The notes under the pieces were generated by a model. It saw nothing but the letters and a program-made list of their open reading frames with translations, was not told where the DNA came from and ran no database searches. The position numbers and the translations under genes were made by a program. Below, in pieces: positions 9,924-19,598 of a DNA stretch of 64,000 bases (position 1 is its first letter; every line of letters begins with the position of its first letter). The stretch is from Salinibacter ruber DSM 13855 (lineage in GTDB: Bacteria > Bacteroidota > Rhodothermia > Rhodothermales > Salinibacteraceae), in contig NC_007677.1 in NCBI RefSeq assembly GCF_000013045.1, forward strand, positions 3,454,001 to 3,518,000, written 5' to 3'.

Positions 9924-12416
9924 GTGGACGTAAGCTACAATTGGCTCAACGAGTACGTCGATCATGACTGGAGCCCCAAGGAGTTGGCCGAGCGCCTCAC
10001 CATGGCCGGGCTTGAGGTGGAGACGGTCCGCCCCCTGGGCCAGTCGCTCGACGGCGTGGTGGTCGGCAAGGTGACCGCCGTCCGCGAGCACCCAAACGCC
10101 GACCGCCTCGTGCTCTGTGACGTGGACCTCGGCGACGGCGCCCCGTCCCAGATTGCCTGCGGCGCGCCGAATGTGGCCGCGGGGCAGAAGGTGCCGGTCG
10201 CCACCGTCGGCACCACGCTGTCGCGTCCCGACCCGGACGATCCCGAGGCGCTGCAGGAGCTAACCGTAGAGGCCCGCGAGCTGCGGGGCGAGGCGTCGAA
10301 CGGCATGATCTGCGCGGAGGACGAGCTGGGCCTCTCCGACGACCACGCCGGCATCATGGTGCTCGACGACGACACGCCCGTCGGCACGCCGTTCCCGGAG
10401 TACCTCGACGCCCACGGCATGCCGAGTACCGACGCGGTGCTCGACATCGAGCTCACCCCGAACCGCCCCGACGCCGCCAGCCACCTCGGCGTGGCCCGCG
10501 ACGTGTCGGCCCTCGCGGATAGCGAGCTGCGGACGCCGACGGTCGACACGCCGTCGCCGGGGGGCCCCGTGGCCGAGGAAATCACCGTCGACCTCCGGGA
10601 CGAGGCCGGCTGCCCCCGGTACGTGGCCCTGCTGGTGCGGGGCGTAGACGTGACCGAGTCGCCCCTCTGGCTGCGCCGCCGCCTCACGGCCATCGGCCTG
10701 CAGCCGCGCAACCACGTGGTGGACGTCACCAACTTCGTGCTCCACGAGTGCGGCCAGCCGCTCCACGCCTTCGACCTCGATGCGATTGCCGACGACACGA
10801 TTGTTGTCCGTCGCACCGACGACGAAACGCCCTTCACGACGCTCGACGGGGAGGAGCGCGACCTGCCCGAGGATACGCTCCTGATCTGCGACGCCGAGGC
10901 CCCGGTGGCCGTGGCCGGCGTGATGGGCGGGGCCAACTCCGAGGTCTCCGCCGACACGACCGACGTGCTCATCGAGAGTGCGTACTTCGACCCGTCCACG
11001 ATCCGCCGCACGGCGAAGGCCCTCGACCTCCAGACCGACTCCTCGTACCGCTTCGAGCGGGGCGTGGACCGCGACGGGCAAGTGTGGGCCGCCGCCCGCG
11101 CCGCCGAGCTGATTGCCAAGCTGGGCGGCGGCACGGTCGTCCCGGGCCTGGTCGACGAGCACCCCAGTCCGCCCGCCGAAAAGACGATCGCCCTCCGCCC
11201 CGATCGGCTCACGCAGGTGCTGGGCACCGAGGTCCCGACCGACGAGGGGACGCGCCTGCTGGGCGCCATCGGCTTCGACGTGGAGGCGGGCGAGGACGCG
11301 CTCCACTGCACCGTCCCCACCTGGCGCCCCGACGTGTCGATCGAGGAGGACCTGATCGAGGAGGTGGCCCGCCTGCACGGCTACGACCAGATTCCGGAGC
11401 CGGAGCGCGTGCCGGTGCCAAGCCGCACCCCGGAGCAGCCGCCGGAGGAGACGCTGGAGCGGCAGGCGCGCCAGTTGCTGAAGGGCCTCGGCTACCGCGA
11501 GATCTACACCAACAGCATGCTGCGCACGGACCGCGCCGAGCGCTTCAACGTGCCCCCGGCCGGCAGCGATCGGGCGCCCGTCGTGGAGACGAAAAACCCG
11601 ATCTCGGAGGAGATGGCCGCCCTGCGCCCCCGGCTGCTGCCGGGCGCGCTGGAGGTCATGCAACACAACCGCAACCACGGGCAGGAGGCGCTCCGCGTGT
11701 TTGAGTTCGGCCGCGTCTTTCGCCGCGCCGCCGAGCCGGACGACCCAATCGTCCCCGGCTACAGCGAACATCCTGCGTTGCTGGTTGCCCTCAGCGGCCC
11801 CCACGCGCCCACCGGCTGGGACACCGAGCCGCGCTCGGCCGACATTTTCGACCTGAAGGGCACCGTCGAGACCCTCCTCGACGACCTGCGCGTGCCGGCC
11901 CTTCAGGTGCGTCCCCGCGATGCGGGCGCGACGGACGAGGCCCCGCCGGTCACGCAGCACCACATCGACGTGGCCGCCGGGGACACGCCGCTCGGCACCG
12001 TGGCCCGGGTCCGGGACGACGTGGCGGCCGACTTCGACCTCGACACTCCGGTCTTCGTGGCGGAATTCCACTGGGCCGCCCTCGTCGACAGCGCGACGGC
12101 AGAGCAACACCGCGACTACGAGCCGGTGAGCCGCTTCCCGGTCGTGGACCGCGACCTGGCCGTGCTCGTCCCCGCCGACCAACCGGTAGGACCGCTGCAG
12201 CGCGCGATCCGCGAGGCCGGGGCGCCCCTGCTCCGCCGCGTGGACGTGTTCGACACGTACGCGGGCGAGGGGATCGACGAGGACACCAAGAGCGTGGCGT
12301 TTACCCTCCGCTTCGGCGCCGACCGCACGCTCACCGACGAAGAGGTGGACGCTCGACTCGACGCCATCGTTGAGCGCCTCGCGGAAAACCACGGCGCCCG
12401 CCTGCGACAGCAATAG
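9924..12416 (+). CDS. pheT: Phenylalanyl-tRNA synthetase beta subunit
   Basis: An 830-residue subunit with the full bacterial domain set: N-terminal B1 and tRNA-binding OB domain (about 40-155, VGKVTAVREHPNADRLVLC), B3/B4 editing domain (about 210-395, GLQPRNHVVDVTNFVLHE and VMGGANSEV), B5 domain, the inactive class II-like fold, and a C-terminal ferredoxin-like anticodon-binding domain (about 735-830, SRFPVVDRDLAVLVP). GTG at 9924 is the start (MDVSYNWLNEYVD). The translated length is standard. Confidence 0.97.
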   Translation: MDVSYNWLNEYVDHDWSPKELAERLTMAGLEVETVRPLGQSLDGVVVGKVTAVREHPNADRLVLCDVDLGDGAPSQIACGAPNVAAGQKVPVATVGTTLSRPDPDDPEALQELTVEARELRGEASNGMICAEDELGLSDDHAGIMVLDDDTPVGTPFPEYLDAHGMPSTDAVLDIELTPNRPDAASHLGVARDVSALADSELRTPTVDTPSPGGPVAEEITVDLRDEAGCPRYVALLVRGVDVTESPLWLRRRLTAIGLQPRNHVVDVTNFVLHECGQPLHAFDLDAIADDTIVVRRTDDETPFTTLDGEERDLPEDTLLICDAEAPVAVAGVMGGANSEVSADTTDVLIESAYFDPSTIRRTAKALDLQTDSSYRFERGVDRDGQVWAAARAAELIAKLGGGTVVPGLVDEHPSPPAEKTIALRPDRLTQVLGTEVPTDEGTRLLGAIGFDVEAGEDALHCTVPTWRPDVSIEEDLIEEVARLHGYDQIPEPERVPVPSRTPEQPPEETLERQARQLLKGLGYREIYTNSMLRTDRAERFNVPPAGSDRAPVVETKNPISEEMAALRPRLLPGALEVMQHNRNHGQEALRVFEFGRVFRRAAEPDDPIVPGYSEHPALLVALSGPHAPTGWDTEPRSADIFDLKGTVETLLDDLRVPALQVRPRDAGATDEAPPVTQHHIDVAAGDTPLGTVARVRDDVAADFDLDTPVFVAEFHWAALVDSATAEQHRDYEPVSRFPVVDRDLAVLVPADQPVGPLQRAIREAGAPLLRRVDVFDTYAGEGIDEDTKSVAFTLRFGADRTLTDEEVDARLDAIVERLAENHGARLRQQ

Positions 12417-12434
12417 CCTCGTGCCCGCGCCCTC

Positions 12435-12506
12435 ATGAGCCGCCGCCTGTTATATCCCTACCTGGTGATTTTCATTCTCGCGGTCGTTCTCCTGATCTTC
12501 GGGTAG
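12435..12506 (+). CDS. Possible 23-residue single-pass membrane peptide
   Basis: An ATG-initiated 23-codon frame 18 bp after the pheT stop encodes MSRRLLYP followed by an uninterrupted hydrophobic run (YLVIFILAVVLLIFG) and a stop. The RR before the hydrophobic stretch gives a positive-inside charge pattern typical of bacterial one-helix small proteins. No homology was recognised. It may be co-transcribed with pheT, or may be chance. Confidence 0.4.
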   Translation: MSRRLLYPYLVIFILAVVLLIFG

Positions 12507-12696
12507 CTTCCCTCGGCGGCTGAGGCCTGCGCGGGCGGAGGCGCCGCGGGCCGAGGCACAAGACGAAACCGTCTCGAATCGCCGGCTGTTGTTTCTTTCT
12601 ACACCTTCGCGTCCGCAATCCGCGCCCGGACGACCTCGACGGGACGGCCGTCGTCCGCAGCCCCCGGTTCTGCGTTTCACCTGTGCAGTGCCCCCT

Positions 12697-13086
12697 ATGG
12701 ACGATCCGACACGCGCATCGTTGCCCGACTCCGACCCCGCCCCGCCCGTGCCGGAGTCCATCAAACCGGACGACACGCTGCCGGACGCGGACCTGAGCCC
12801 CCTGCCGCCCGAGTACCAGGCCGTGGTGCGGCGCCTCCAGGCCGAAGTGGACCGGGCCACCACCGCCCTCGATCGCCTGCAGGCCGAGAACGAACGCCTC
12901 CGGCGTCGTGTCGCGGAGCTGGAGCGGCGCCCAGCGGTGCGTCCGGACGCCACCCCCCTCGTGCTCGACGACGACCCGGGGGCCCTCCGGGACCGCATCT
13001 CGGCCTTCATCGAGGCCATCGACGCGTACCTCGACAACGGGGCCGACGGGGCCCCGAACACATCTTCGTCTCCCGACTCGCCTTGA
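12697..13086 (+). CDS. Small acidic coiled-coil protein upstream of zapA
   Basis: A 129-residue protein with a disordered acidic/Pro-rich N-terminus (about 1-40), a heptad-rich coiled coil (about 44-85, VVRRLQAEVDRATTAL and ENERLRRRVAELERR), and a short C-terminal helical segment (ALRDRISAFIEAIDAYL). It ends 28 bp before zapA. Its position and form suggest a division-associated partner of ZapA, like the short coiled-coil proteins often found beside zapA in this phylum. That role is inferred. ATG 12697 is preferred over a basic in-frame upstream extension. Confidence 0.75.
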   Translation: MDDPTRASLPDSDPAPPVPESIKPDDTLPDADLSPLPPEYQAVVRRLQAEVDRATTALDRLQAENERLRRRVAELERRPAVRPDATPLVLDDDPGALRDRISAFIEAIDAYLDNGADGAPNTSSSPDSP

Positions 13087-13114
13087 CGACGCTTTCCCCG
13101 CTGCCCTCCTCTCC

Positions 13115-13480
13115 ATGGCCGACCCCGAGCCGACCAAGTCGATTCGCGTGCGCATCCTGGGCCGGGAGTACGCCCTCCGCGTGCGGGAGGACGACGAGGC
13201 CCACACCCGGCGCATCGCGTCCTCCGTGGACGCCCGGATGAGGCAATTTAAGGACAACCACCCCGACCAGGCCGAGCTGACGACCGCGGTCATGACCGCC
13301 CTCACCCTCGCCGAGGAGCTGTATCTTCAGCGCGAGGAGCACGAGGACGGCACCACGGCCCTCAACGAGGAGCTGGCCCGCCTGTCGAAGCAGCTGGAGG
13401 AGGCAACCCCCGCGCCCGACGACGCCCCGGACGCGGACGCGCAGGCCGCCGGCGATTCCCCCGACGGACCAACCCCCTGA
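13115..13480 (+). CDS. zapA: Cell division protein ZapA
   Basis: A 121-residue FtsZ-ring-associated protein. The N-terminal globular ZapA head (KSIRVRILGREYALRVREDDEAHTRRIA) is followed by a coiled coil that mediates dimer/tetramer formation (LTLAEELYLQREEHEDG) and an acidic disordered tail, a halophile-style extension. ATG 13115 begins MADPEPTKSIRV. It lies in the same direction as the preceding coiled-coil gene and the following ABC-F gene. Confidence 0.85.
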   Translation: MADPEPTKSIRVRILGREYALRVREDDEAHTRRIASSVDARMRQFKDNHPDQAELTTAVMTALTLAEELYLQREEHEDGTTALNEELARLSKQLEEATPAPDDAPDADAQAAGDSPDGPTP

Positions 13481-13543
13481 TCCGCCCTCCGCCTGGCATG
13501 GACCGGTCGGACGGGCACTCACCGCAGAGCGACGCACCCCTAC

Positions 13544-15553
13544 ATGATCAAGCTCGAAGACATTACCATTGAGTTCGGGGAGGACCCGCTCTTCCAGAAC
13601 CTGTCGTGGACGATCACGCCCGAGCCGCACCGCGTCGGGCTCGTGGGCCCCAACGGCGCCGGCAAAACAACCCTCCTCAAGGTGATTGCCGGCGACCAGC
13701 GGGTGGACTCCGGCACCATCACGCGGGAGGGCGTCTCCATCGGCTACCTGGAGCAGGACGTGCAGGAACTGCCCGAGGACCGGACGGTGCGGGAGGAGGC
13801 GCTCCGCGCCTTCGAAGAGGTGCTGGCCCTGGAGGAGCAGGAGCAGGAGATTAGCCGCGAGCTGGAGGCGATCGACCACGAGAGCGACCGCCACGAAAAG
13901 CTGCTCAACCGGCTGCATCGGGTGCAGGAGCGACTCGACGCCCAGGACGCCCACCGCATTCGCCCCCGCACCGAGGCCACCCTCACCGGGCTCGGGTTTG
14001 CCCAGGACGAGCTCGACCGCCCCCTTCGCACCTTCTCCGGCGGCTGGCGCATGCGGGCGGCACTGGCCCGCCTCCTGCTGAAGCAGCCCGACGTGCTGCT
14101 GCTCGACGAGCCGACGAACCACCTCGACATCGAAAGCATCGACTGGCTCGAAGACACGCTGGAGACCTACCCCGGCGCCGTCATCCTGGTGAGCCACGAC
14201 CGCTCCGTGCTCGACCGCATGGTCACCTCCACCGCCGAGCTCGTGCGGGGCCGCCTGCTCCACTACGACGGCAACTACTCCCACTACCTGGAGGCCCGCG
14301 AGGCGCGCTACGAGCGCTGGCGCCGCAAGTACGAGAACCAGCAGAAGCGGATTGAGAAGATCCAGGAGTTTATCTCCAAGTTTCGCTACAACGCCGCCCG
14401 CGCCAGCCAGGTGCAGAGCCGGATCAAGAAGCTGGAGAAGATGGACCGGATCCCGCCGCCGCCCGATCCGGCCCCCGCCATGTCGTTCGAGTTTCCCGAG
14501 CCCCCCCGCTCCGGCGTCGTCGTGCTGGAGCTCTCCGCGTTTAGCAAGACCTACGACACGGAGCACGGCCCCGAAACCGTCTTTACCGACGCCGGCCCCC
14601 TCACCATCGAACGGGGCGACAAGGTCGCGCTCGTGGGCCCCAACGGCGCGGGCAAGTCCACCCTCGCCCGCATCATCGGCGGCCGGGAGGACTTTGCGGG
14701 CACCCGCACGGAGGGCCACAACGTCGAGATGGCCTTCCACGCCCAGCACCAGGCCAAGACGATGGACCCGGACCAGACGGTGTTCGACACCGTCCGCGAA
14801 GCGGCGCCCGACCGGCCCAAGACCGAACTGCGCAGCCTGCTCGGGCGCTTTCTCTTTACCAGCGAGGACGCGTTCAAAGACGTGCGGGTCCTCTCCGGCG
14901 GCGAAAAGAGTCGCCTCTCGCTCGCCCGCACGCTGCTGTCGCCGGCCAACCTTCTTCTGCTCGACGAGCCGACGAACCACCTCGACATCCAGTCGCGCGA
15001 GGTGCTCATCGAGGCCCTGCAGAAGTACGAAGGGACGTTTGTGCTCGTGAGCCACGACCGCCACGTGCTCGACGCCGTGGCCGAAAAGACGTGGCGCGTG
15101 GGCGGGGGCACCGTGCGCACCTTCCTCGGCAACTACTCCGACTTCCGCTGGCAGGTGGAGGAGGGCTCGGCCCGCCCCCTGCAGGACGTGCACGAGGCGG
15201 AGCCCCCCGCCGAGCCGTCCCCCAATGGGCACGACGCCGCGACCGGCGACACGGACCCGCCCGCCGAGGACAACGACCCGTCCGCCCCCGATGCCCGCCC
15301 GGACGGCCCGTTCGCCGACCTCAATTCGTATCAGCTCAAGCAGAAGCTGGAGGACACGGAGGCCCGCATCCTGGAGATCGAGGAGAAGCAGGAGGAGCTC
15401 GAAGCGGCGATGGCCGACCCGGACGCCTACGACGGCGACGGCTTGGAGGCGCGGGAGCTGTCCGACGAGTACAATGCGCTCAAGAAGGAGCTGTCCGGCC
15501 TCTACGAGGAGTGGGAGGTCCTCACCGAACACGTGATGGCGCTGGAGGACTAG
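13544..15553 (+). CDS. ABC-F family ATPase
   Basis: A 669-residue soluble tandem ABC protein without membrane segments. The two nucleotide-binding domains carry Walker A GPNGAGKTT and GPNGAGKST, signatures TFSGGWRMRAALA and LSGGEKSRLSLA, and paired LLLLDEPTNHLDI Walker B motifs. The inter-domain linker is the helical region that reaches the ribosomal P-site in characterised members. The C-terminus has an acidic linker and a coiled coil (about 590-660, YQLKQKLEDTEARILEIEEKQ), as in Uup/YdiF. Likely a translation-rescue or rRNA-associated factor; the exact subfamily is undetermined. Confidence 0.93.
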   Translation: MIKLEDITIEFGEDPLFQNLSWTITPEPHRVGLVGPNGAGKTTLLKVIAGDQRVDSGTITREGVSIGYLEQDVQELPEDRTVREEALRAFEEVLALEEQEQEISRELEAIDHESDRHEKLLNRLHRVQERLDAQDAHRIRPRTEATLTGLGFAQDELDRPLRTFSGGWRMRAALARLLLKQPDVLLLDEPTNHLDIESIDWLEDTLETYPGAVILVSHDRSVLDRMVTSTAELVRGRLLHYDGNYSHYLEAREARYERWRRKYENQQKRIEKIQEFISKFRYNAARASQVQSRIKKLEKMDRIPPPPDPAPAMSFEFPEPPRSGVVVLELSAFSKTYDTEHGPETVFTDAGPLTIERGDKVALVGPNGAGKSTLARIIGGREDFAGTRTEGHNVEMAFHAQHQAKTMDPDQTVFDTVREAAPDRPKTELRSLLGRFLFTSEDAFKDVRVLSGGEKSRLSLARTLLSPANLLLLDEPTNHLDIQSREVLIEALQKYEGTFVLVSHDRHVLDAVAEKTWRVGGGTVRTFLGNYSDFRWQVEEGSARPLQDVHEAEPPAEPSPNGHDAATGDTDPPAEDNDPSAPDARPDGPFADLNSYQLKQKLEDTEARILEIEEKQEELEAAMADPDAYDGDGLEARELSDEYNALKKELSGLYEEWEVLTEHVMALED

Positions 15554-15660
15554 CGCGCGTCGGCGAAACGCGCCCGGCGTGCAGCGACACGTCGGTTCCG
15601 GGGGCTCGTTCACGTCCCGAGCGTTTCGCTGGACCCCATCCGTTCCGGACCGGCGTCCCC

Positions 15661-16914
15661 ATGCATCCGTTAGCGTTCCGCACCCTGCTCGGAACCAGTG
15701 CCCACATGCTCCGCCCCCGCCTCCTCCTGTGTCTCGGTCTCCTCCTCGGGCTCGGTCCGCTGGAGGGACACGCCCAAATCGAGGCCCTGCCCCGCCCCGA
15801 CACGCTGCAGTCCGCCTCCTTCGGCGTGTCCGTCGCCATCGACGACTCGATTGCCGTCGTCGGCGCCAGCGGGGCGTCGGTGTGCGGCGACAACGCCGGG
15901 GCCGTGTTCGTCTACGAGCGGCAGCCGGGCCCCCTCGTCACCTCGTGGGCCCTTGCGGCCCGCCTCGTCCCGACGCCCTGTCGCGCAGACGCCTTCTTCG
16001 GGGCCGACGTGGCCCTCAGCGGCGCGCGGGTCCTGGTGAGCGCCTCCAGCGAGAACTTCGTCGGGGAGGGCGAAAACGCGGCGTACGTGTTTGAGCGCTC
16101 GGCGGACAGCACCTGGCAGCAGACGGCCCGCCTCACCGGGGCCCCGGACCGGCGCGAGGGGCTCTTCGCGGCGGGCGTGGCGCTCGACGGCGACCGGGCG
16201 GCCGTGAGCACCTCCGGCAACCCCAACCGGAACGACCCCGAACGGGCGTACGGCGGGGCCGTCTACGTCTTCGAACACGACCCCGACACCAATACCTGGG
16301 CCCGGACGGCACGGCTCCAGTCCGATGATCGTTCGGCCTCGGGACTCATCGGGGGCGATGTGGCCCTCGACGGACCGTATCTGGCCGTGGCGGCCTCCAC
16401 CTTTTTTGAGCGCGAGCCGGGCTCCGCCTACGTCTTCCGACACGACCCGTCGACCGATCGCTGGCGCGAGGACGCCCACCTGAAAGACATCGACGCCTTC
16501 TTCATCTCCCTCGACCTGCACGGCGCTACGCTGCTCGTGGGGGAGGGCCGGGCCCGCGACGACGGCTCCGGCGCCGCCACCGTCTACACCCGCGGCGACA
16601 CGTCCTGGCAACAAGCGACCACCCTCCGCCCCTCCATCCCCTACGAATCCGGCTCGTTCGGGGCCACCGTGGCCCTTCACGACGGGCGGGCGCTCATCAC
16701 CGGATACGATGAGCAGCTCGGCAACGAGATCAACATCGACCGCGTGGTCTACGTCTTTCGCCGGCGGCCCGAGGGGGGATGGCGCGAGCGCACGGTCCTC
16801 GACATCGGGTCCGTCGACTTCGGCGCATCCCTCGCCCTGAACGGGGCGGTCACCCTCGTGGGCACCGTCGCCGAGGACGAGTCGGGCACCGCCCACATCG
16901 CCCGGATTCCGTAG
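15661..16914 (+). CDS. Secreted FG-GAP/beta-propeller repeat protein
   Basis: A 417-residue exported protein. A hydrophobic signal segment (LLLCLGLLLGLGPLEGHAQ) ends in an AxA-like site. Then come about six to seven repeats of the form FGVSVAIDDSIAVVGA / AVFVYERQ, e.g. FGADVALSGARVLVSA, FAAGVALDGDRAAVS, GGDVALDGPYLAVAA, FGATVALHDGRALITG. These are FG-GAP-type propeller blades. ATG 15661 is used; ATG 15706 (MLRPRLLL) is an equally credible start closer to the signal peptide. Function unknown, probably surface or periplasmic recognition. Confidence 0.8.
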   Translation: MHPLAFRTLLGTSAHMLRPRLLLCLGLLLGLGPLEGHAQIEALPRPDTLQSASFGVSVAIDDSIAVVGASGASVCGDNAGAVFVYERQPGPLVTSWALAARLVPTPCRADAFFGADVALSGARVLVSASSENFVGEGENAAYVFERSADSTWQQTARLTGAPDRREGLFAAGVALDGDRAAVSTSGNPNRNDPERAYGGAVYVFEHDPDTNTWARTARLQSDDRSASGLIGGDVALDGPYLAVAASTFFEREPGSAYVFRHDPSTDRWREDAHLKDIDAFFISLDLHGATLLVGEGRARDDGSGAATVYTRGDTSWQQATTLRPSIPYESGSFGATVALHDGRALITGYDEQLGNEINIDRVVYVFRRRPEGGWRERTVLDIGSVDFGASLALNGAVTLVGTVAEDESGTAHIARIP

Positions 16915-17033
16915 GAATGGCTTTGTGCCGACTGCCTCAGGGAGGCCCGGCCGGAAAGGGCCCGCCCCCTGCCCCCTCGCTCGTAGCCATTCCCCGTGGA
17001 AGGGGACATTCGTGTTCTCGTCCCGGTTCGCCC

Positions 17034-18197
17034 CTACGGAAGGTGTTCGTGGAGCGTGCGGAGGAGGGTGCCGTCATCGGCACTGTGCTCCCAGTACATG
17101 ACGCCCCCGAGGCCGCGGGACTGGACGTAGTGCGCCTTGGCCCGGAGCGACCGGGGCGTCTCGTGGGTGATCAGGACCGAGGAGTCTGGGGCCCAGAGGG
17201 TCGAGGCCCGTGCGACGGCATCCCATTGCCGCTCGAAGCCGGGTTGCGTCGCCACGTGATTGGCGAGCGTGTCGTAGGAGTAGCTGCCCCGCGACGTGTC
17301 GTAGCACTGGTACAGGCCGTCGTCCCGCGCCCCTGCGCCGGACCAACCGCGCCCGTAGAACGGCACCCCGAGCACGAGCTTCTGCGGGGGGACGCCCGCC
17401 TTCACGAACATGTTGACCGCCGTGGCGGCCGAGCGCTGCAGGGTATCGGGCGCCGCGGGCGGGTAGAGGTTGGCGAGGTGGCCGGTGTGGTCCGACCAGC
17501 CGCCGTGAAAGTCGTACGTCATCAGGTTGACGTAGTCGAGCGGCGTGTGGGCGGCGGCCATGTTGGTGTGCGCCAGATAGTCGGCGTCGGCCCCCGCGGC
17601 GATCGTGAGCAGGTACCGCTCGTCGCCGGTGTGCCCGTCCGCCCGTCCCTGCTTTTCGAGGTGGCGACGCACGGTCCGGAGCAGTCGGGTGAAGTTTTCC
17701 TTGTCCTCCGGGCGGTACACGTTGTCCTGTCCCGGCTGCCCGGGATACTCCCAGTCGAGGTCGAGCCCATCGAGGTCGTGTTTGGCCAATAGGTCGACCG
17801 CCGTGCGGGCGAAGCGGGCCCGCGAGGAATCGGTGCGGGCGGCATCGGAGAAGTAGTCGGACCACGCCCAGCCCCCGATCGAGAGCACAATCTTGAGGTC
17901 CGGATTCGCCGACTTCAGGTCCCGGAGCCGGGCGAGGTTTAGCGAGTCGCGCTCCTGCTCCAGCACCACGCGGCCCTCCTCCGTGACGTTCGCGAAGGCG
18001 TAGTTGATGTGGGTGAGGCGACGGGCGTCCTCCGCAGACACATCGACCGTCCCGTGCACGTAGCCGATGCGCGTATGCTCGGGCGATGTCTCTGGGGCGC
18101 TGCACCCCACGGCAAGCAGTCCGAGGCCCAGGACGAGAAGCGTCCCGAAGCGGATTCCGTGTCGGCGCAAACCTACGTCGAGCCTAGCATTCGTCAT
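17034..18197 (-). CDS. GH18-family chitinase-like lipoprotein
   Basis: A 387-residue secreted glycosidase. The signal peptide ends in a lipobox (LLAVGC). The barrel begins RIGYVHGTVDVS. The conserved SIGGW strand and the catalytic DGLDLDWEYPG motif (DxxDxDxE, Glu as proton donor) are intact, followed by the MTYDFHGGWSDHTGH and GVPFYGRGW blocks. It likely cleaves beta-1,4-linked GlcNAc polymers or related glycans at the cell surface. It lies 63 bp downstream of the GHL10-like hydrolase gene on the same strand, so the two probably form an operon. Confidence 0.9.
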   Translation of the reverse strand: MTNARLDVGLRRHGIRFGTLLVLGLGLLAVGCSAPETSPEHTRIGYVHGTVDVSAEDARRLTHINYAFANVTEEGRVVLEQERDSLNLARLRDLKSANPDLKIVLSIGGWAWSDYFSDAARTDSSRARFARTAVDLLAKHDLDGLDLDWEYPGQPGQDNVYRPEDKENFTRLLRTVRRHLEKQGRADGHTGDERYLLTIAAGADADYLAHTNMAAAHTPLDYVNLMTYDFHGGWSDHTGHLANLYPPAAPDTLQRSAATAVNMFVKAGVPPQKLVLGVPFYGRGWSGAGARDDGLYQCYDTSRGSYSYDTLANHVATQPGFERQWDAVARASTLWAPDSSVLITHETPRSLRAKAHYVQSRGLGGVMYWEHSADDGTLLRTLHEHLP

Positions 18198-18260
18198 GGG
18201 GAGGACGGAGGCGACTGTGCTGGAGAAAAGCTATCTCCCCCACCTCGTCGAACGCGCGAA

Positions 18261-19430
18261 TTACGCCTTCGAGGTCGCCTCCGCGAAGGCGGTCCACAGC
18301 GCATCGTTCATGCTGCCGGCCGCGAAGAGGGTGATGCCGCTGGCGTCGCCCTCGTGCGCTTTCTCGATGAGCCGTTCCAAGCCGCCCGGCGCCACCGCCC
18401 CCACGTTGAGGCCGCTGTACAGGCGGGTGGACCGGCCCTGTCCCCGCAGCCGCTCGATGCCGGCCCGCGTCTCGTCGCGCACCCAGTTCGCCCCGGCGTG
18501 GTAAAAGTTGTGGTACAGCATGGGGTGGACGTAATCGAGGTCCCAGTGGTGCCACCGCTGGCGCACGGCCTCCCAGTTCGGAAAGGTGGCCGCCGAGACT
18601 GCCTTGCCATTCTCGCGGGCGATGGGGATGAGGCGGTCGTTCACCAGATTCGTGATGCTCTCGTACCGGAAGAGGCGCCAGGCCGTACTCGTGGTCGGGT
18701 CCTCGAGGTCGTAGGGATCAGCCCCGTGGTCCCGCTCAAACTTCGACCGGCAGACGTCGCAGTAGCAGTAGTCGTACGGGGCCTGCTCTTCGTGCTGGAC
18801 GATGCCGTACTTCGGCTGAAGGGCCTCGGCGATAACGACGTCGGGAAAGCGAATGTAGTCGAAGTGGATGCCGTCCAGCCCGTCGATGGAGGTGATCTCC
18901 TCAACACGCCGCTCGATGAAGTCTTGGACCCCGGGGCGATTGGGACACGTGAACTTGTAGTAGTCGACGTACGCCGGATTGTCGACCGCCGACTCTCCGT
19001 TCCGGTTCACCACGAACCACTCCTTGTGCTGGTTGACGATCTTGGGGATGGTGCAGGGCATCGATACCATCCATCCGTGTACCTCCAGGCCCACCTCCTT
19101 CGCCGGGGGGAGAATGGTTTCGAGCCACTCGCCCTCGACCGGGAGAAAGTCGCTCCCGTAGTAGGCCGCACTGTTGGTGTACACCTGCGGCAGGATCGCG
19201 TCGATGTTGTGCGCCCGCAGGCGCTCGAAGCGTCGCCTCCACTCCTCGCCTGAGACGTCGAGCTCCGGGGTCATCCACACCCAGTTCGTCGGGGCCGAGT
19301 CGGGCGGCGACGGGTCGCTCGCATTCGTCGAGGCGGAGGGGGCACGGGCAGGCGGGGTCGAAAATCCTGTGGCGGCTGCGCCAAGGGCACCCGCCCCCAG
19401 TGCCTTCAGAAATGTGCGTCGCTCTGGCAT
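18261..19430 (-). CDS. Tat-exported family 10-like glycosyl hydrolase (GHL10)
   Basis: A 389-residue protein starting at ATG 19430 with a twin-arginine signal (ERRTFLKALGAGALGAAATGF). The mature part begins TNWVWMTPELDVSGEEWRRRF and contains the YTNSAAYYGSDFLP, GLDGIHFDYIRFPD and YDYCYCDVCRSKFE blocks typical of the DUF187/GHL10 family of predicted TIM-barrel hydrolases. The Cys-rich CYCDVC patch may bind metal. It precedes the GH18 gene, suggesting joint action on a glycan. The substrate is unknown. Confidence 0.82.
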   Translation of the reverse strand: MPERRTFLKALGAGALGAAATGFSTPPARAPSASTNASDPSPPDSAPTNWVWMTPELDVSGEEWRRRFERLRAHNIDAILPQVYTNSAAYYGSDFLPVEGEWLETILPPAKEVGLEVHGWMVSMPCTIPKIVNQHKEWFVVNRNGESAVDNPAYVDYYKFTCPNRPGVQDFIERRVEEITSIDGLDGIHFDYIRFPDVVIAEALQPKYGIVQHEEQAPYDYCYCDVCRSKFERDHGADPYDLEDPTTSTAWRLFRYESITNLVNDRLIPIARENGKAVSAATFPNWEAVRQRWHHWDLDYVHPMLYHNFYHAGANWVRDETRAGIERLRGQGRSTRLYSGLNVGAVAPGGLERLIEKAHEGDASGITLFAAGSMNDALWTAFAEATSKA

Positions 19431-19598
19431 GGGCAAAGACGTGCGGTCCAACGGGCGGACCCGCCCCCACGGTGATCGGCGCACGGGACGGGGCCACGGG
19501 CGAAAGCGGAACGTGTAAGCTACGGCCTGATGACTGGACCGTACAGCCTAGACCGCCCCGAAACCGCTTCCAAACTCCCTCCTCCCCCCGTCGCCCCC

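Noticed and set aside
13007-15613. 868-codon minus-strand open frame opposite the ABC-F gene
   Set aside because: Val/Leu/His/Gly-rich mirror of a clear ABC-F protein; no recognisable domain. High GC keeps antisense frames open here.
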